From: Paenibacillus glycinis
Lineage (GTDB): Bacteria; Bacillota; Bacilli; Paenibacillales; Paenibacillaceae
Assembly: GCF_009909185.1 (NCBI RefSeq)
Contig: NZ_JAAAMV010000015.1
Coordinates: forward strand, 1 to 56,027
Length of the DNA stretch: 56,027 bases
Direction of reading: 5' to 3'
Shown: in pieces, positions 33,996 through 41,774 of the stretch
Position numbering within the stretch: position 1 is the stretch's first letter
Layout: each line of letters starts with the position of its first letter
Translations under genes and position numbers: made by a program
Notes under the pieces: generated by a model
What the model was told of the DNA's origin: nothing
The model's database searches: none
Seen by the model: the letters and a program-made list of their open reading frames with translations, nothing else

Positions 33996-34982
33996 ATGCG
34001 CAAGCAACGCCTCACGATTCTGCTCGTTCTCGTGCTCGCGACGGCCGCCGTCTACGCCGTTTTTTTCTCCAAGCTGATTCCGGGGCCGGACCGGGGCGGC
34101 AAGACGATCACCGTCGTCCTCAAATCGCTGAACGTCCGTTCCGATTACTGGCAGGCGGTCATCTCCGGCGCCCAGACGGCGGCCAAAGAGCTTGGCGTCC
34201 GCCTCGACCTGCAGGGTCCCCTGCAGGAATCGGACGTCGAGGGGCAGATCGCGGCCCTGCGGGACGCGATCGCGCGCAAGCCGGCCGCGATCGCGGTGGC
34301 GCCGATGGACGATCCGCGCATCCCGGAGCTGCTGGGCGACGTTCGCGCGGCCGGGATCAAGCTCGTCGTCATGGATACGCCGCTCGCGCTGAAGAACCCG
34401 CCCGCGTTCGTCGCGAACGATCATTTGCAAGCGGGCCGGCTTGCCGGCGATGCGGCCGCGCGCGCCGCAGGCGAGGCTCCGGCCGTCGCGGTGTTCAGCG
34501 ATTCGCAGAAAGCGCCGATCTCGAACCAGCGGTACGCGGGTATCGAGCAGGCGATGAAGGCTCATGGGGGCCGCATCTCCGGCATCTATTACAGCGGCGA
34601 TTCCGAGCAGCTGGCGTACGAATTCACCGTGGCGCTGCTGCGGACGAATCCGAAGGTCAACGCGTTCATCGCGCTGAACGAGAACGCGACGCTCGGCGTC
34701 GCCAAGGCGATCAAGGAAGCGAAGAAGACGAACGCCTACAAGCTGATCGGCTTCGAAAGCTCGATCTACGAGATTCAGCTGCTCGAAGAAGGCACCGTGG
34801 ACGCCCTCGTCGTCCAGAAGCCGTTCAACGTCGGCTACCTGGGCGTCAAGACCGCCGTGAAGGCGGCGGGCGGCCGCAAGACGGACCGGACGACGCTGAT
34901 CGGATCTACCGTCGTGACCCGGGCGAACATGAACGACCCGGAAATCCAGCGGCTGATGTTTCCGTTTCCCGTCATCCAGTGA
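33996..34982 (+). CDS. Membrane-anchored sugar-binding protein (RbsB-like, type I), likely accessory sensor
   Basis: A 328-residue protein with an N-terminal hydrophobic helix (about 7-25) lacking a lipobox Cys or clear cleavage site, so it is probably anchored by that helix outside the membrane. The rest is a type I periplasmic binding protein of the ribose/xylose group (VVLKSLNVRSDYWQAVISGA; APMDDPRIPELL; FESSIYEIQLL). Position directly after YesN/YesM and before the true ABC binding proteins resembles XylFII-LytS-YesN three-component systems, in which such a protein binds sugar and triggers the kinase. That role is inferred. AAGGAAG precedes the ATG. Confidence 0.85.
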   Translation: MRKQRLTILLVLVLATAAVYAVFFSKLIPGPDRGGKTITVVLKSLNVRSDYWQAVISGAQTAAKELGVRLDLQGPLQESDVEGQIAALRDAIARKPAAIAVAPMDDPRIPELLGDVRAAGIKLVVMDTPLALKNPPAFVANDHLQAGRLAGDAAARAAGEAPAVAVFSDSQKAPISNQRYAGIEQAMKAHGGRISGIYYSGDSEQLAYEFTVALLRTNPKVNAFIALNENATLGVAKAIKEAKKTNAYKLIGFESSIYEIQLLEEGTVDALVVQKPFNVGYLGVKTAVKAAGGRKTDRTTLIGSTVVTRANMNDPEIQRLMFPFPVIQ

Positions 34983-35033
34983 CGAAGTAGGTCCTCGCGA
35001 GCAAGAGATTCGTTCGAAAGGAGTGTCCATGCC

Positions 35034-36308
35034 ATGACCGCTGCGTCGCGTTACCCGAAACGAGCCGCCGCCGCGCTGCTGCTCGCGTTTCCCTTGCTGC
35101 TCTCGGCCTGCGGCGGCGACGAAGGCGGACAAGCGGCTCCTCCCCCGGAGAAGAGCTCGCTCATCCGTTTCGTGGCCTCCGAATACAGCACGGAGACGAA
35201 GCCGATCCTGGAGAAGCTGGTCAAGGAGTTCGAGCTCAAGAATCCTCTCATCGACATCGAGCTCCAGGTTGCGAACTGGGATATCCTGGACGGCATCTAC
35301 ACGACGATGATCAGCCAGAACCAGCCGCCGGACCTGCTGAACACGAACGTTTACGCGCATTTCGCGAAGGACGGCCTGCTGAACGATTTTAACGACATCC
35401 TGTCGCCGGAGCTTCGGAACAAGCTGTATCCGAACTTGATGAGCATGGACCAGATCGAGGGACATCAATACGCGATTCCGTACGTCGCCACGATCCGGAG
35501 CTTGTATTACAACCAGGATATCTTCGATAAGGCCGGCATTCGGCAGCCTCCGCTTACGTGGTCGGAGCTGAAGGCCGACGCGTCGAAGATCAAGCAAGCC
35601 GGCGCCGGCTACGGCTTCGGCGTCGACCTGACCGACAACGAGACGCAGGCGTACCTGTCGTACTTCTTCTTCGGCGCGGGCGGCGGCTGGATCCGGAACG
35701 GCCGATGGACGATCAATTCGCCCGAGAACGTGGAAGGGCTGACGTATCTGAAGGCGCTGTTCGACGCCGGGCTTACCGACCCGGAGCCGACGGTGACGAC
35801 GCGCGACGAGAAGCAGCGGATACTCGGCGACGGCAAGCTCGGCATGATGATCTCCGGCAACTATTTCTCCTCCGTCGTGCCGAAGGAGTTTCCGAATCTG
35901 CGATGGGGCCAGGGGCCGATACCGGTCAAGGACGGCAGCGCGCCGATCTCGTTCGGCGTGCACGACGTGCTCGTCTCCTTCAAGACGGACCATACCGACA
36001 AAGAGGCATTGTCCAAATTTCTGGACTTTCTGTACGACGACCCCTCCTATCTCGAGATGATCCGGCGCGAAGGGTTTCTGCCGGCCAACTCTCAGGTGGG
36101 CGACGAGTTGGCCGCCGAGGACGACGACATGAAGGCCAATCTGCTCGCCCTCACCCGGGCGAAGTTTTACCCGGTGCAGGAGCCGGCTTGGCAGGCCGTC
36201 ATGGACTATGCGCGCAAGCTGGGCGACGCCGTGCTGTACGACGGCCTTGCGCCGAAGGCGGCGCTCGACGAGCTGCAGCATTTCGCCGAGACGCGCAGCA
36301 AGCGATAA
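35034..36308 (+). CDS. Lipoprotein extracellular solute-binding protein, family 1
   Basis: A 424-residue lipoprotein. The signal peptide ends LLLSAC with Cys26 as lipidation site; a short linker leads into a two-lobed binding protein of the MalE/UgpB group (YAIPYVATIRSLYYNQDIFDKAGI; GKLGMMISGNYF). AAAGGAG is 10 bases before the ATG; an out-of-frame ATG at 35029 is ignored. It follows the sensor genes, and a strong terminator and repeat array separate it from the second binding protein and permeases, so it may serve sensing or a different transporter. Confidence 0.9.
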   Translation: MTAASRYPKRAAAALLLAFPLLLSACGGDEGGQAAPPPEKSSLIRFVASEYSTETKPILEKLVKEFELKNPLIDIELQVANWDILDGIYTTMISQNQPPDLLNTNVYAHFAKDGLLNDFNDILSPELRNKLYPNLMSMDQIEGHQYAIPYVATIRSLYYNQDIFDKAGIRQPPLTWSELKADASKIKQAGAGYGFGVDLTDNETQAYLSYFFFGAGGGWIRNGRWTINSPENVEGLTYLKALFDAGLTDPEPTVTTRDEKQRILGDGKLGMMISGNYFSSVVPKEFPNLRWGQGPIPVKDGSAPISFGVHDVLVSFKTDHTDKEALSKFLDFLYDDPSYLEMIRREGFLPANSQVGDELAAEDDDMKANLLALTRAKFYPVQEPAWQAVMDYARKLGDAVLYDGLAPKAALDELQHFAETRSKR

Positions 36309-36343
36309 CCGGCGGCGCGAGGTAAGCAGCAGGCATTCATACG

Positions 36344-36376
36344 ACCGGTCCGCGATATCGCGGATCGGTTTTTTTT
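36344..36376 (+). terminator. Rho-independent terminator after the first locus B binding protein
   Basis: ACCGGTCCGCG (36344-36354), an ATAT loop and CGCGGATCGGT (36359-36369) form an 11-bp stem with one G-U pair, followed by a run of eight T residues ending at 36376. Confidence 0.93.
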
Positions 36377-36384
36377 GTGCTGGC

Positions 36385-36570
36385 ACAAGAACGGCACGAG
36401 GTGCCGTACATCTATTCTAAATAACGGTTTTACGCAAAAGAACGGCACCAGGCGCCGTACATCTCCAGGTAACCGCGGTTTTACGCAAAAGAACGGCACG
36501 AGTTACCGTACTTCTACCGGAAACGGCGGTTTGGGAGAAAGTACGGCATTAGCTGCCGTATAGTGAGCGG
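36385..36570. repeat. 51-bp tandem array carrying one hairpin per unit
   Basis: Cores start at 36391, 36442, 36493 and 36543, steps of 51, 51 and 50 bp. Each unit has a palindrome: ACGGCACGAGGTGCCGT (perfect 7-bp arms) in unit 1, ACGGCACCAGGCGCCGT in unit 2, ACGGCACGAGTTACCGT in unit 3 and ACGGCATTAGCTGCCGT in unit 4. The DNA between palindromes (CGGTTTTACGCAAAAG) is also conserved in units 2 and 3, which distinguishes it from a CRISPR array with unrelated spacers. Confidence 0.88.
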
Positions 36571-36834
36571 TCGTTATGCACGTTGACCTTAGCTTGGCCA
36601 GCCAGCTGCCGCCAGCTGCAGGCATGCCGATGCTGGCAAGCTGCAATGCCAAGCGAACTCCCCGATTTTTTTACAAGAAGAAAATACTAAAGAATTCGTG
36701 GAAGATATTCGATTCAGCGAAACCGCCCCGCCCACTATGATGAATACAAGCGCTGCGGCAGTCTTGCACAAGGCAATCGCAATCGCGAGATTCGATGCCG
36801 GCGCCGACACACACATACTAGGAGGGTACGCTTA
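36571..36834. promoter_or_regulatory. Leader region of the second locus B transport operon
   Basis: An imperfect inverted repeat AGCTTGGCCAGC (36591-36602) and GCTGGCAAGCT (36632-36642) lies just after a TTGACC hexamer (36583-36588). TATGAT at 36736-36741 is a possible -10, but its -35 (TTCAGC at 36713-36718) is weak. The ribosome binding site GGAGGG at 36821-36826 serves the next gene. Placement of the promoter is uncertain. Confidence 0.35.
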
Positions 36835-38247
36835 ATGATGAACAAGAAAAAGTACGCCGCGATGGGCGCGGCGGTATTGCTTGCTTCGATGTCGCTCGCC
36901 GGTTGCGGGTCCAACGGCAACAACGCCCCGAACGACACGGCCTCCACGAACAACGCGACCAACAACGCGGGGAACAATGCCGCCACGACGAACGATTCCA
37001 CGAATGCGAACGCCGGAAGCACGAACGCCGGCGCAACGACCGACACGCCCAAGCTCACCGGCGATTTCGAAGTGCAATACTTCGTCGGCGGCTACGGGGA
37101 CAAATGGTGGACGAAGGTCATCGCGGATTTCCAAGCGGCTAACCCTGACCTGCATGTGAAGGCGCTCGGCGGACCGAAAATCAACGAACAGAACAAACCG
37201 CGCTGGATCGGCGGCAACCCGCCCGATTTCGTCTACATCGACGGACCGGAGCTGAACGATCGCCAGATGGTCGAAGACGGCCAGCTCGAAGACCTGACCG
37301 ACTGGATCAAGGACGCGAAGAACGTGGACGGCGACAAGATCCTGGACATGCTGGCGCAGCAGCCGCAGCAGTTCGACGGCAAGATCTATAACATCCCGCT
37401 CGTGCTGAACTCGTGGGGAATTTTTTGGAACAAGGCGCTCTTCAAGGAAAAAGGCTGGCAAGAGCCGCAGGACTTCCAACAATTCCTCGACGTCAGCGAC
37501 AAGATCAAAGCAGCCGGCACGACGCCATTCATTCATACCGGCAAATACCCGTACTACATCAACGGCGCGTTCCTGTACCCGGCCATCGTCTCCGCGAACA
37601 ACGGCGATTACAAGGTCCTGCAGGACATGGCGGCCAACAAGGTCGAAGCGTTCGAGAGCGAAGCCGTCAAGACGGCGCTGGGCAAAATCGTGACGCTGCG
37701 CGACAAAGGCTTCATCGATAAAGCATCCATCCAAATCAACCATACCGACTCGCAAATGCTGTTCCTGCAAAACAAGGACGCGTTCATTCCGAACGGCCTG
37801 TGGCTCCCGAACGAGATGTCCAAGGATATCCCGCAGGGCTTCGACTTCGGCTTCATCCCTTCGATTACGCAGGACGCGGGCCAAAAGATCGTCGCGAACA
37901 CGTCGACGGCAACCGTCGCGATCGCGAAGAACGCGAAGAACAAGGACGCCGCCCACGCATTCCTGCAGTTTGTCTTCTCCAAAGCGCAAGCGTCCCAATG
38001 GGCGGAGCTGAGCGGCGCGCCGTCCAACATCAAAGGCGACATCAGCGCTTCCAACGCGCCAAGCTTCGTGAAGGACGCGGCGAAGTACCTGACGGATCCG
38101 AACACGATCGTCATTCCGACGATCACGTTCAACGCGGATGTCGACAAGGCAATGCAGGACGCGACCGACGCGCTCACGATCGGCAAGATCGATCCGGCCG
38201 GCTGGGTCAAACGCGTAACCGACGTCGTCAAGAAAGTCGCTAAGTAA
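36835..38247 (+). CDS. Lipoprotein sugar-binding protein of the locus B importer
   Basis: A 470-residue solute-binding lipoprotein. Lipobox LAGC, Cys24; residues 25-73 form an Asn/Thr/Ala-rich linker; the rest is a family 1 (MalE/UgpB-like) binding protein. GGAGGG is 8 bases before the first of two adjacent ATGs. The two permease genes follow at 97 bp and 13 bp, so this is the cognate binding protein. Substrate unknown. Confidence 0.92.
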   Translation: MMNKKKYAAMGAAVLLASMSLAGCGSNGNNAPNDTASTNNATNNAGNNAATTNDSTNANAGSTNAGATTDTPKLTGDFEVQYFVGGYGDKWWTKVIADFQAANPDLHVKALGGPKINEQNKPRWIGGNPPDFVYIDGPELNDRQMVEDGQLEDLTDWIKDAKNVDGDKILDMLAQQPQQFDGKIYNIPLVLNSWGIFWNKALFKEKGWQEPQDFQQFLDVSDKIKAAGTTPFIHTGKYPYYINGAFLYPAIVSANNGDYKVLQDMAANKVEAFESEAVKTALGKIVTLRDKGFIDKASIQINHTDSQMLFLQNKDAFIPNGLWLPNEMSKDIPQGFDFGFIPSITQDAGQKIVANTSTATVAIAKNAKNKDAAHAFLQFVFSKAQASQWAELSGAPSNIKGDISASNAPSFVKDAAKYLTDPNTIVIPTITFNADVDKAMQDATDALTIGKIDPAGWVKRVTDVVKKVAK

Positions 38248-38344
38248 GCAAGCTTCGTTTGCACGCTTAAGACACAGAAGCGCGATGGATGGCCGGGTCC
38301 GCCCGGTCGTCCTTCGCGAATTTTACCGGAAGGGCGGTCGCGTC

Positions 38345-39247
38345 ATGGAAGCAGGCAGCGCCAAGTGGCAGAGAAATCTTTTCATCGCTTCGTTCATCAT
38401 CCCGACGTTCGTGTTCTTCTGCGTCTTCACCATTTATCCCGTTGCCAAAGGCCTCTACTATTCCATGTTCGATTGGTCCGGCATGTCGCAAACGAAAGAC
38501 TTCATCGGCTTCGGCAACTTCAAGGAAATGTTCCGGGATCCCATCGTCTGGCGGGCGATCGGCAACGATTACTTCCTCGTCGTCGGCAAAATCGTCGGCA
38601 TCATGGTGCTCGCGACCTTCTTCGCGGTAGCCCTGACCCGGTTCAACTTCAAGATGGCCGGCTTCTTCCGGTCGATCTTCTTCATTCCGAACGTCATTTC
38701 CGTCGTCGTCATCGGCGTCTTGTGGAACTTCATATACAATCCGCAAATCGGCTTCCTGAACGCGTTTCTGTCCCTGTTCACCGACGAGAAGGTCAGCATC
38801 ACCTGGCTCGGCTTCACGAATCATACGATCTGGATGCTGCTGCCGCCGGCCATCTGGGCGGGCATCGGCTTCTACATGATCCTGCTGATCGCCGCGATCC
38901 AGAACATTCCGGCGTCCTACTACGAGGCGGCCGACCTGGAAGGCGCGGGCCAGTGGACGCAGTTCAGGCGCATCACCGTTCCGCTCATCTGGGAGCAGAT
39001 GAAGGTATCGATCCTCAACATCATGATGACGACGCTGAACGGCTCGTTCGTCATCGTTTGGATCATGACCGAAGGCGGGCCGGACAACAGCACGCAGGTC
39101 ATGGGCTCGTATTTGTACCAAATGGCGTTCCGGCAGTACCATTTCGGCTTCGGGGCCGCGATCGGCGTATTGATTCTGGTGCTCTCGCTTATTACGACAG
39201 TGGTGCTGCAGCGGCTGCTTCGTCATGAGACCGTCGAGCTGAGCTAA
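38345..39247 (+). CDS. Sugar ABC transporter permease, MalF/UgpA type
   Basis: A 300-residue inner-membrane permease with six likely spans and the EAA loop YEAADLEGAGQWTQFRRITVP, followed by the conserved TEGGPDNST motif of this family. The ATG at 38345, preceded by GGAAGGGCGG, is favoured over the open frame from 38285. It pairs with the next gene. Confidence 0.93.
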   Translation: MEAGSAKWQRNLFIASFIIPTFVFFCVFTIYPVAKGLYYSMFDWSGMSQTKDFIGFGNFKEMFRDPIVWRAIGNDYFLVVGKIVGIMVLATFFAVALTRFNFKMAGFFRSIFFIPNVISVVVIGVLWNFIYNPQIGFLNAFLSLFTDEKVSITWLGFTNHTIWMLLPPAIWAGIGFYMILLIAAIQNIPASYYEAADLEGAGQWTQFRRITVPLIWEQMKVSILNIMMTTLNGSFVIVWIMTEGGPDNSTQVMGSYLYQMAFRQYHFGFGAAIGVLILVLSLITTVVLQRLLRHETVELS

Positions 39248-39260
39248 GGGGGACATCATC

Positions 39261-40106
39261 ATGAACAACGGCATCCGCAACCCGATCGTCAAATTCGCGT
39301 TCTACGCCATCCTGATCCTCTGGGGCTTGTCCGTGCTGTATCCGCTGCTGTGGACGCTGCTCGATGCGCTCAAGAACAACGACCAGTTTTTCCGCCACCT
39401 GCCGTGGGCATTGCCCGAAGCGCCGCTCTTATGGTCCAACTTCTCGTACGTCTGGAACAAATACAATTTCGATTCGTACTTCCTGAACTCGATCATCATC
39501 ACGGTCGGCTCGACCTTGCTCGGCCTGCTGCTCGCGGCCACGACGGCGTACGTGCTGGCGCGCTACAAATTCCGCGGCAGCGGCGCGCTTTATCTGCTCT
39601 ACATCGCGTCGATGATGGTGCCGTTCATCCTGGCGCTCATCCCGCTGTTCTTCCTGATGAACTCGTTCCACCTGATCAATACCAAAATCGGCCTCATCCT
39701 CGTGTACACGTCCAGCGTGCTGGCCTTCGGCATCTTCGTGCTCGTCGGCTTTTTCAAATCGCTGCCGAAAGAACTGGAGGAAGCGTCGATCATGGACGGC
39801 GCGTCGTATTTCGGCACGTTCTTCCGGGTCATGCTGCCCTTGTCGCAGCCGGGCCTCATCACGGTCGCCATCGTCAACGTCCTGAACATCTGGAACGAAT
39901 ACATCGTCGGCACGATTCTCGTCAACGATCCGACCCAGTACACGCTCCCGGTCGAGATCGGCGTCATGCAGGCGGAGATGCAGTACCGCACGGAATGGGG
40001 ACCGCTGTTCGCCGCGCTGTTCTTCACGATCGTGCCCGTGCTGCTCGTCTATATCGTCTTTCAACGCAAGATCGCCAGCGGCATCACGGCGGGCGCGGTC
40101 AAGTAA
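39261..40106 (+). CDS. Sugar ABC transporter permease, MalG/UgpE type
   Basis: A 281-residue permease with six hydrophobic segments and EAA loop EEASIMDGASYFGTFFRVMLP. AAGGGGG lies 8 bases before the ATG and 13 bp separate it from the partner permease. Last gene of the importer operon; the ATPase is not encoded here. Confidence 0.93.
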   Translation: MNNGIRNPIVKFAFYAILILWGLSVLYPLLWTLLDALKNNDQFFRHLPWALPEAPLLWSNFSYVWNKYNFDSYFLNSIIITVGSTLLGLLLAATTAYVLARYKFRGSGALYLLYIASMMVPFILALIPLFFLMNSFHLINTKIGLILVYTSSVLAFGIFVLVGFFKSLPKELEEASIMDGASYFGTFFRVMLPLSQPGLITVAIVNVLNIWNEYIVGTILVNDPTQYTLPVEIGVMQAEMQYRTEWGPLFAALFFTIVPVLLVYIVFQRKIASGITAGAVK

Positions 40107-40109
40107 CGG

Positions 40110-40137
40110 CGGCTTCCGGCCGTTTAGGCGGAAGCCG
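40110..40137 (+). other. Hairpin just after the permease stop
   Basis: CGGCTTCCG (40110-40118) and CGGAAGCCG (40129-40137) form a perfect 9-bp stem 3 bases after the stop codon, without a T run. It may protect the mRNA end. Confidence 0.45.
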
Positions 40138-40180
40138 GGCGGTGCTTCGCGCATCGCGATCCATCGCCCGGTCGGCCAGG

Positions 40181-40315
40181 GAACAAATCGCGCAGCGCTA
40201 TCCGCGAACATGTCGTGAGGCGCTGGCGAACAAATCGCGTCGCGCTATCCGCAAATATGCCGCGAGGCGCCGAATAAATCGCGCCGCGCTGTCCGCGAAC
40301 AGCCGCGAGGCTCGC
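40181..40315. repeat. Short tandem array, 44-47 bp unit
   Basis: GAACAAATCGCG at 40181 and 40228 and GAATAAATCGCG at 40272 mark three units (steps 47 and 44 bp), each also containing CGCTATCCGCRAA and CGCGAGGCGC-like segments. It lies between the permease stop codon and the terminator at 40337, so it would be part of the operon's 3' untranslated region. Confidence 0.75.
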
Positions 40316-40336
40316 AAACCAGACGCAAGATGACCA

Positions 40337-40378
40337 AGCTCCCGCGCGTTTCGACTATCGAAACGCACGGGAGCTTTT
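40337..40378 (+). terminator. Rho-independent terminator of the locus B transport operon
   Basis: AGCTCCCGCGCGTTTCG (40337-40353) pairs with CGAAACGCACGGGAGCT (40359-40375) except at one position, with a 5-base loop, followed by TTT after the stem's final T. Confidence 0.88.
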
Positions 40379-40415
40379 GCGTTGCCGTGTTCGAGGCCGA
40401 AGGTCCGGCCGGCAC

Positions 40416-40469
40416 TTGCGATGATCGCCGCTTCCCCCTACAATGGACGGTAACGAGAACATGAAGGAG
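40416..40469 (+). promoter_or_regulatory. Promoter and ribosome binding site of the 117-residue protein gene
   Basis: TTGCGA (40416-40421), a 17-base spacer and TACAAT (40439-40444) form a good sigma-A type promoter. AAGGAG (40464-40469) lies 12 bases before the ATG at 40482. Confidence 0.6.
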
Positions 40470-40481
40470 TTTATACCGCTT

Positions 40482-40835
40482 ATGAACCATGAAATCACGG
40501 TGAATCTCTACGGGGATTGGCTGGAAACGGTGAAGCAGGTGTTCCGCGGCTCCGGCCAACCGCTGCCGGACGATCTGACGCCGGATCAAGTCGCGCTAGC
40601 GTATTTCCTGCAGACGGCACCTTCCAAGGAAGAGGCGCTGCGGCAGCGCGACACGAACGAAGCGCGCCTGACCGACATGCAGCAGAAGCTGCTGGACAAC
40701 TTCGAAGCCATTGTCCTGCCCGATCTTCGCAGCCGGACGGGCTACGAGGGCAACGCCTTCGTTTTCAGATGGATTTACGGGCAGGGCGGCGAGCACATCG
40801 TCGAAGAACGGTCCTCGTACCGGATTCCGCTGTAG
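40482..40835 (+). CDS. Uncharacterised 117-residue protein with duplicated gene tail
   Basis: A small soluble acidic protein with no recognised domain. It is predicted to be mainly helical (SKEEALRQRDTNEARLTDMQQKLLDNFEAIVLPDL) with a C-terminal aromatic segment (FVFRWIYGQGG) and no signal peptide. The ATG at 40482 is chosen over those at 40443 and 40461 because AAGGAG lies between them. Its last 15 codons (GEHIVEERSSYRIPL, stop) and the next ~13 bases are repeated four more times downstream, so the present C-terminus may itself be one unit of the array. Confidence 0.75.
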   Translation: MNHEITVNLYGDWLETVKQVFRGSGQPLPDDLTPDQVALAYFLQTAPSKEEALRQRDTNEARLTDMQQKLLDNFEAIVLPDLRSRTGYEGNAFVFRWIYGQGGEHIVEERSSYRIPL

Positions 40836-41075
40836 GCGGCAGGTCGGCGCGCACATCGTCGAAGAACGTTCCGCGTACCGGATTCCGTTTAGGCGGCGAG
40901 GCTTCGAGCACATCGTCGAAGAATGGTCCGCGTACCGGATTCCGCTGTAGGCGGCAGAACGGCGAGCACATCGTCGAAGAACGTTCCGCGTGCCGGATTC
41001 CGCAGTAGGCGGCAGGGCGGCGAGCACATCGTCGAAGAACGTTCCGCGTGCCGAATTCCGCTGTAGGCGGGCGGG
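40791..41075. repeat. 58-bp array made from the 3' end of the preceding gene
   Basis: The landmark GCACATCGTCGAAGAA occurs at 40793, 40851, 40908, 40966 and 41024: steps of 58, 57, 58 and 58 bp. Unit 1 is the end of the 117-residue protein gene with its TAG. Each later unit can still be read as HIVEERSXYRIP followed by a stop or frame change. The 57-bp unit has lost one base near the stop (CCGTTTAGG instead of CCGCTGTAGG). Confidence 0.92.
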
Positions 41076-41263
41076 TCGGCGTAAGCAAGCGCTCATTGTC
41101 GGGGGTGGCAGGCTAGGTCACGATGTTGGCTGGGGAGAGTCGCTAGAAGGTAGGCTTGGTTCCCAAGAGCGCTTTATGCGTAAATATTCTACGCCGCATG
41201 AGTGTAGGGTTGGCCGCCTTGCCTCCAACGGTCGCCGGCCATGGACGTTAACCTCGAAAATGC

Positions 41264-41388
41264 TGCAAAAGTGCAGGATTCTTCTGCCCTAATCGTCCAT
41301 TCAGGCGATATTGCTGCGAATATGCAGCAATATCGCAACAATTCAAACCGCTATTCATGATCTTGCCAGTAATTGCTGCAGAATTGCA
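41264..41388. repeat. Three spaced TGCA-type palindromes, second locus
   Basis: Cores TGCAAAAGTGCA (41264-41275), TGCGAATATGCA (41315-41326) and TGCAGAATTGCA (41377-41388), the latter two extended as TTGCTGC...GCAGCAA. Steps of 51 and 62 bp match those in the array at 1081-1255. Confidence 0.75.
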
Positions 41389-41446
41389 GCAAACGGATCC
41401 TCCAATCACGAACTGTGAGTTAATTAATGTATTTTTGCTGGATTTC

Positions 41447-41504
41447 GCACCGAAAGGAGCTGTCCGCGTTCCTCCAGCAGCGGTAACAGCTCCTTTGTCG
41501 GTGC
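41447..41504. other. Long imperfect inverted repeat
   Basis: GCACCGAAAGGAGCTGT (41447-41463) pairs with ACAGCTCCTTTGTCGGTGC (41486-41504) around a 22-base loop. It is not followed by a T run. It could be a structured RNA element or a protein site. Confidence 0.5.
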
Positions 41505-41774
41505 AACCTTCCTTAGGTCGGCAACACCAAGGCGAAAGCTTCCAATCGGTCGCCGGTCTTCACGATCCTGGTCTAGTCGGTTCTCCGGGAAAGCATCGAT
41601 TCAACACGACCTGCGTGCGGCTTCCGCACGTTCGCCAAGACGTTGGTCGCGAACTCCGCGGCACCTGCCTGCCAGCCTTAGCGACGGCCGCGGCATTGAC
41701 TTTCTAAGTATTTAAAGGTAGCGTTGTAGTGATTGCAAGGACGCAAGCTAAAGCGATTCGACTAAGGGAGTTTG

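Larger units (their letters stand above)
41076..41774. other. Gene-free interval with palindromes and a long inverted repeat
   Basis: No convincing gene was seen. It holds three TGCA-type palindromes (41264-41388) and a 17/19-base inverted repeat (41447-41504). From 41505 to 41760 nothing further was recognised beyond the promoter region expected for the next gene. Confidence 0.6.

Noticed and set aside
32130..36386. Very long open frame (1418 codons) antisense to locus B
   Set aside because: It mirrors the codon pattern of the three genes on the other strand, a known effect of high-GC coding DNA; Arg/Asp/His/Leu-rich with no domain.
36385..36570. CRISPR-like regular spacing
   Set aside because: The whole 51-bp unit is repeated, including the supposed spacers, and no cas genes are near.
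40791..41075. CRISPR-like or small open frames in the 58-bp array
   Set aside because: Units are complete copies of the preceding gene end with no variable spacers; the open frames have no start signals of their own.
41357..41707. 116-codon open frame in the gene-free interval
   Set aside because: Start lies in a palindrome copy, no ribosome site, no recognisable domain, and it spans the long inverted repeat.
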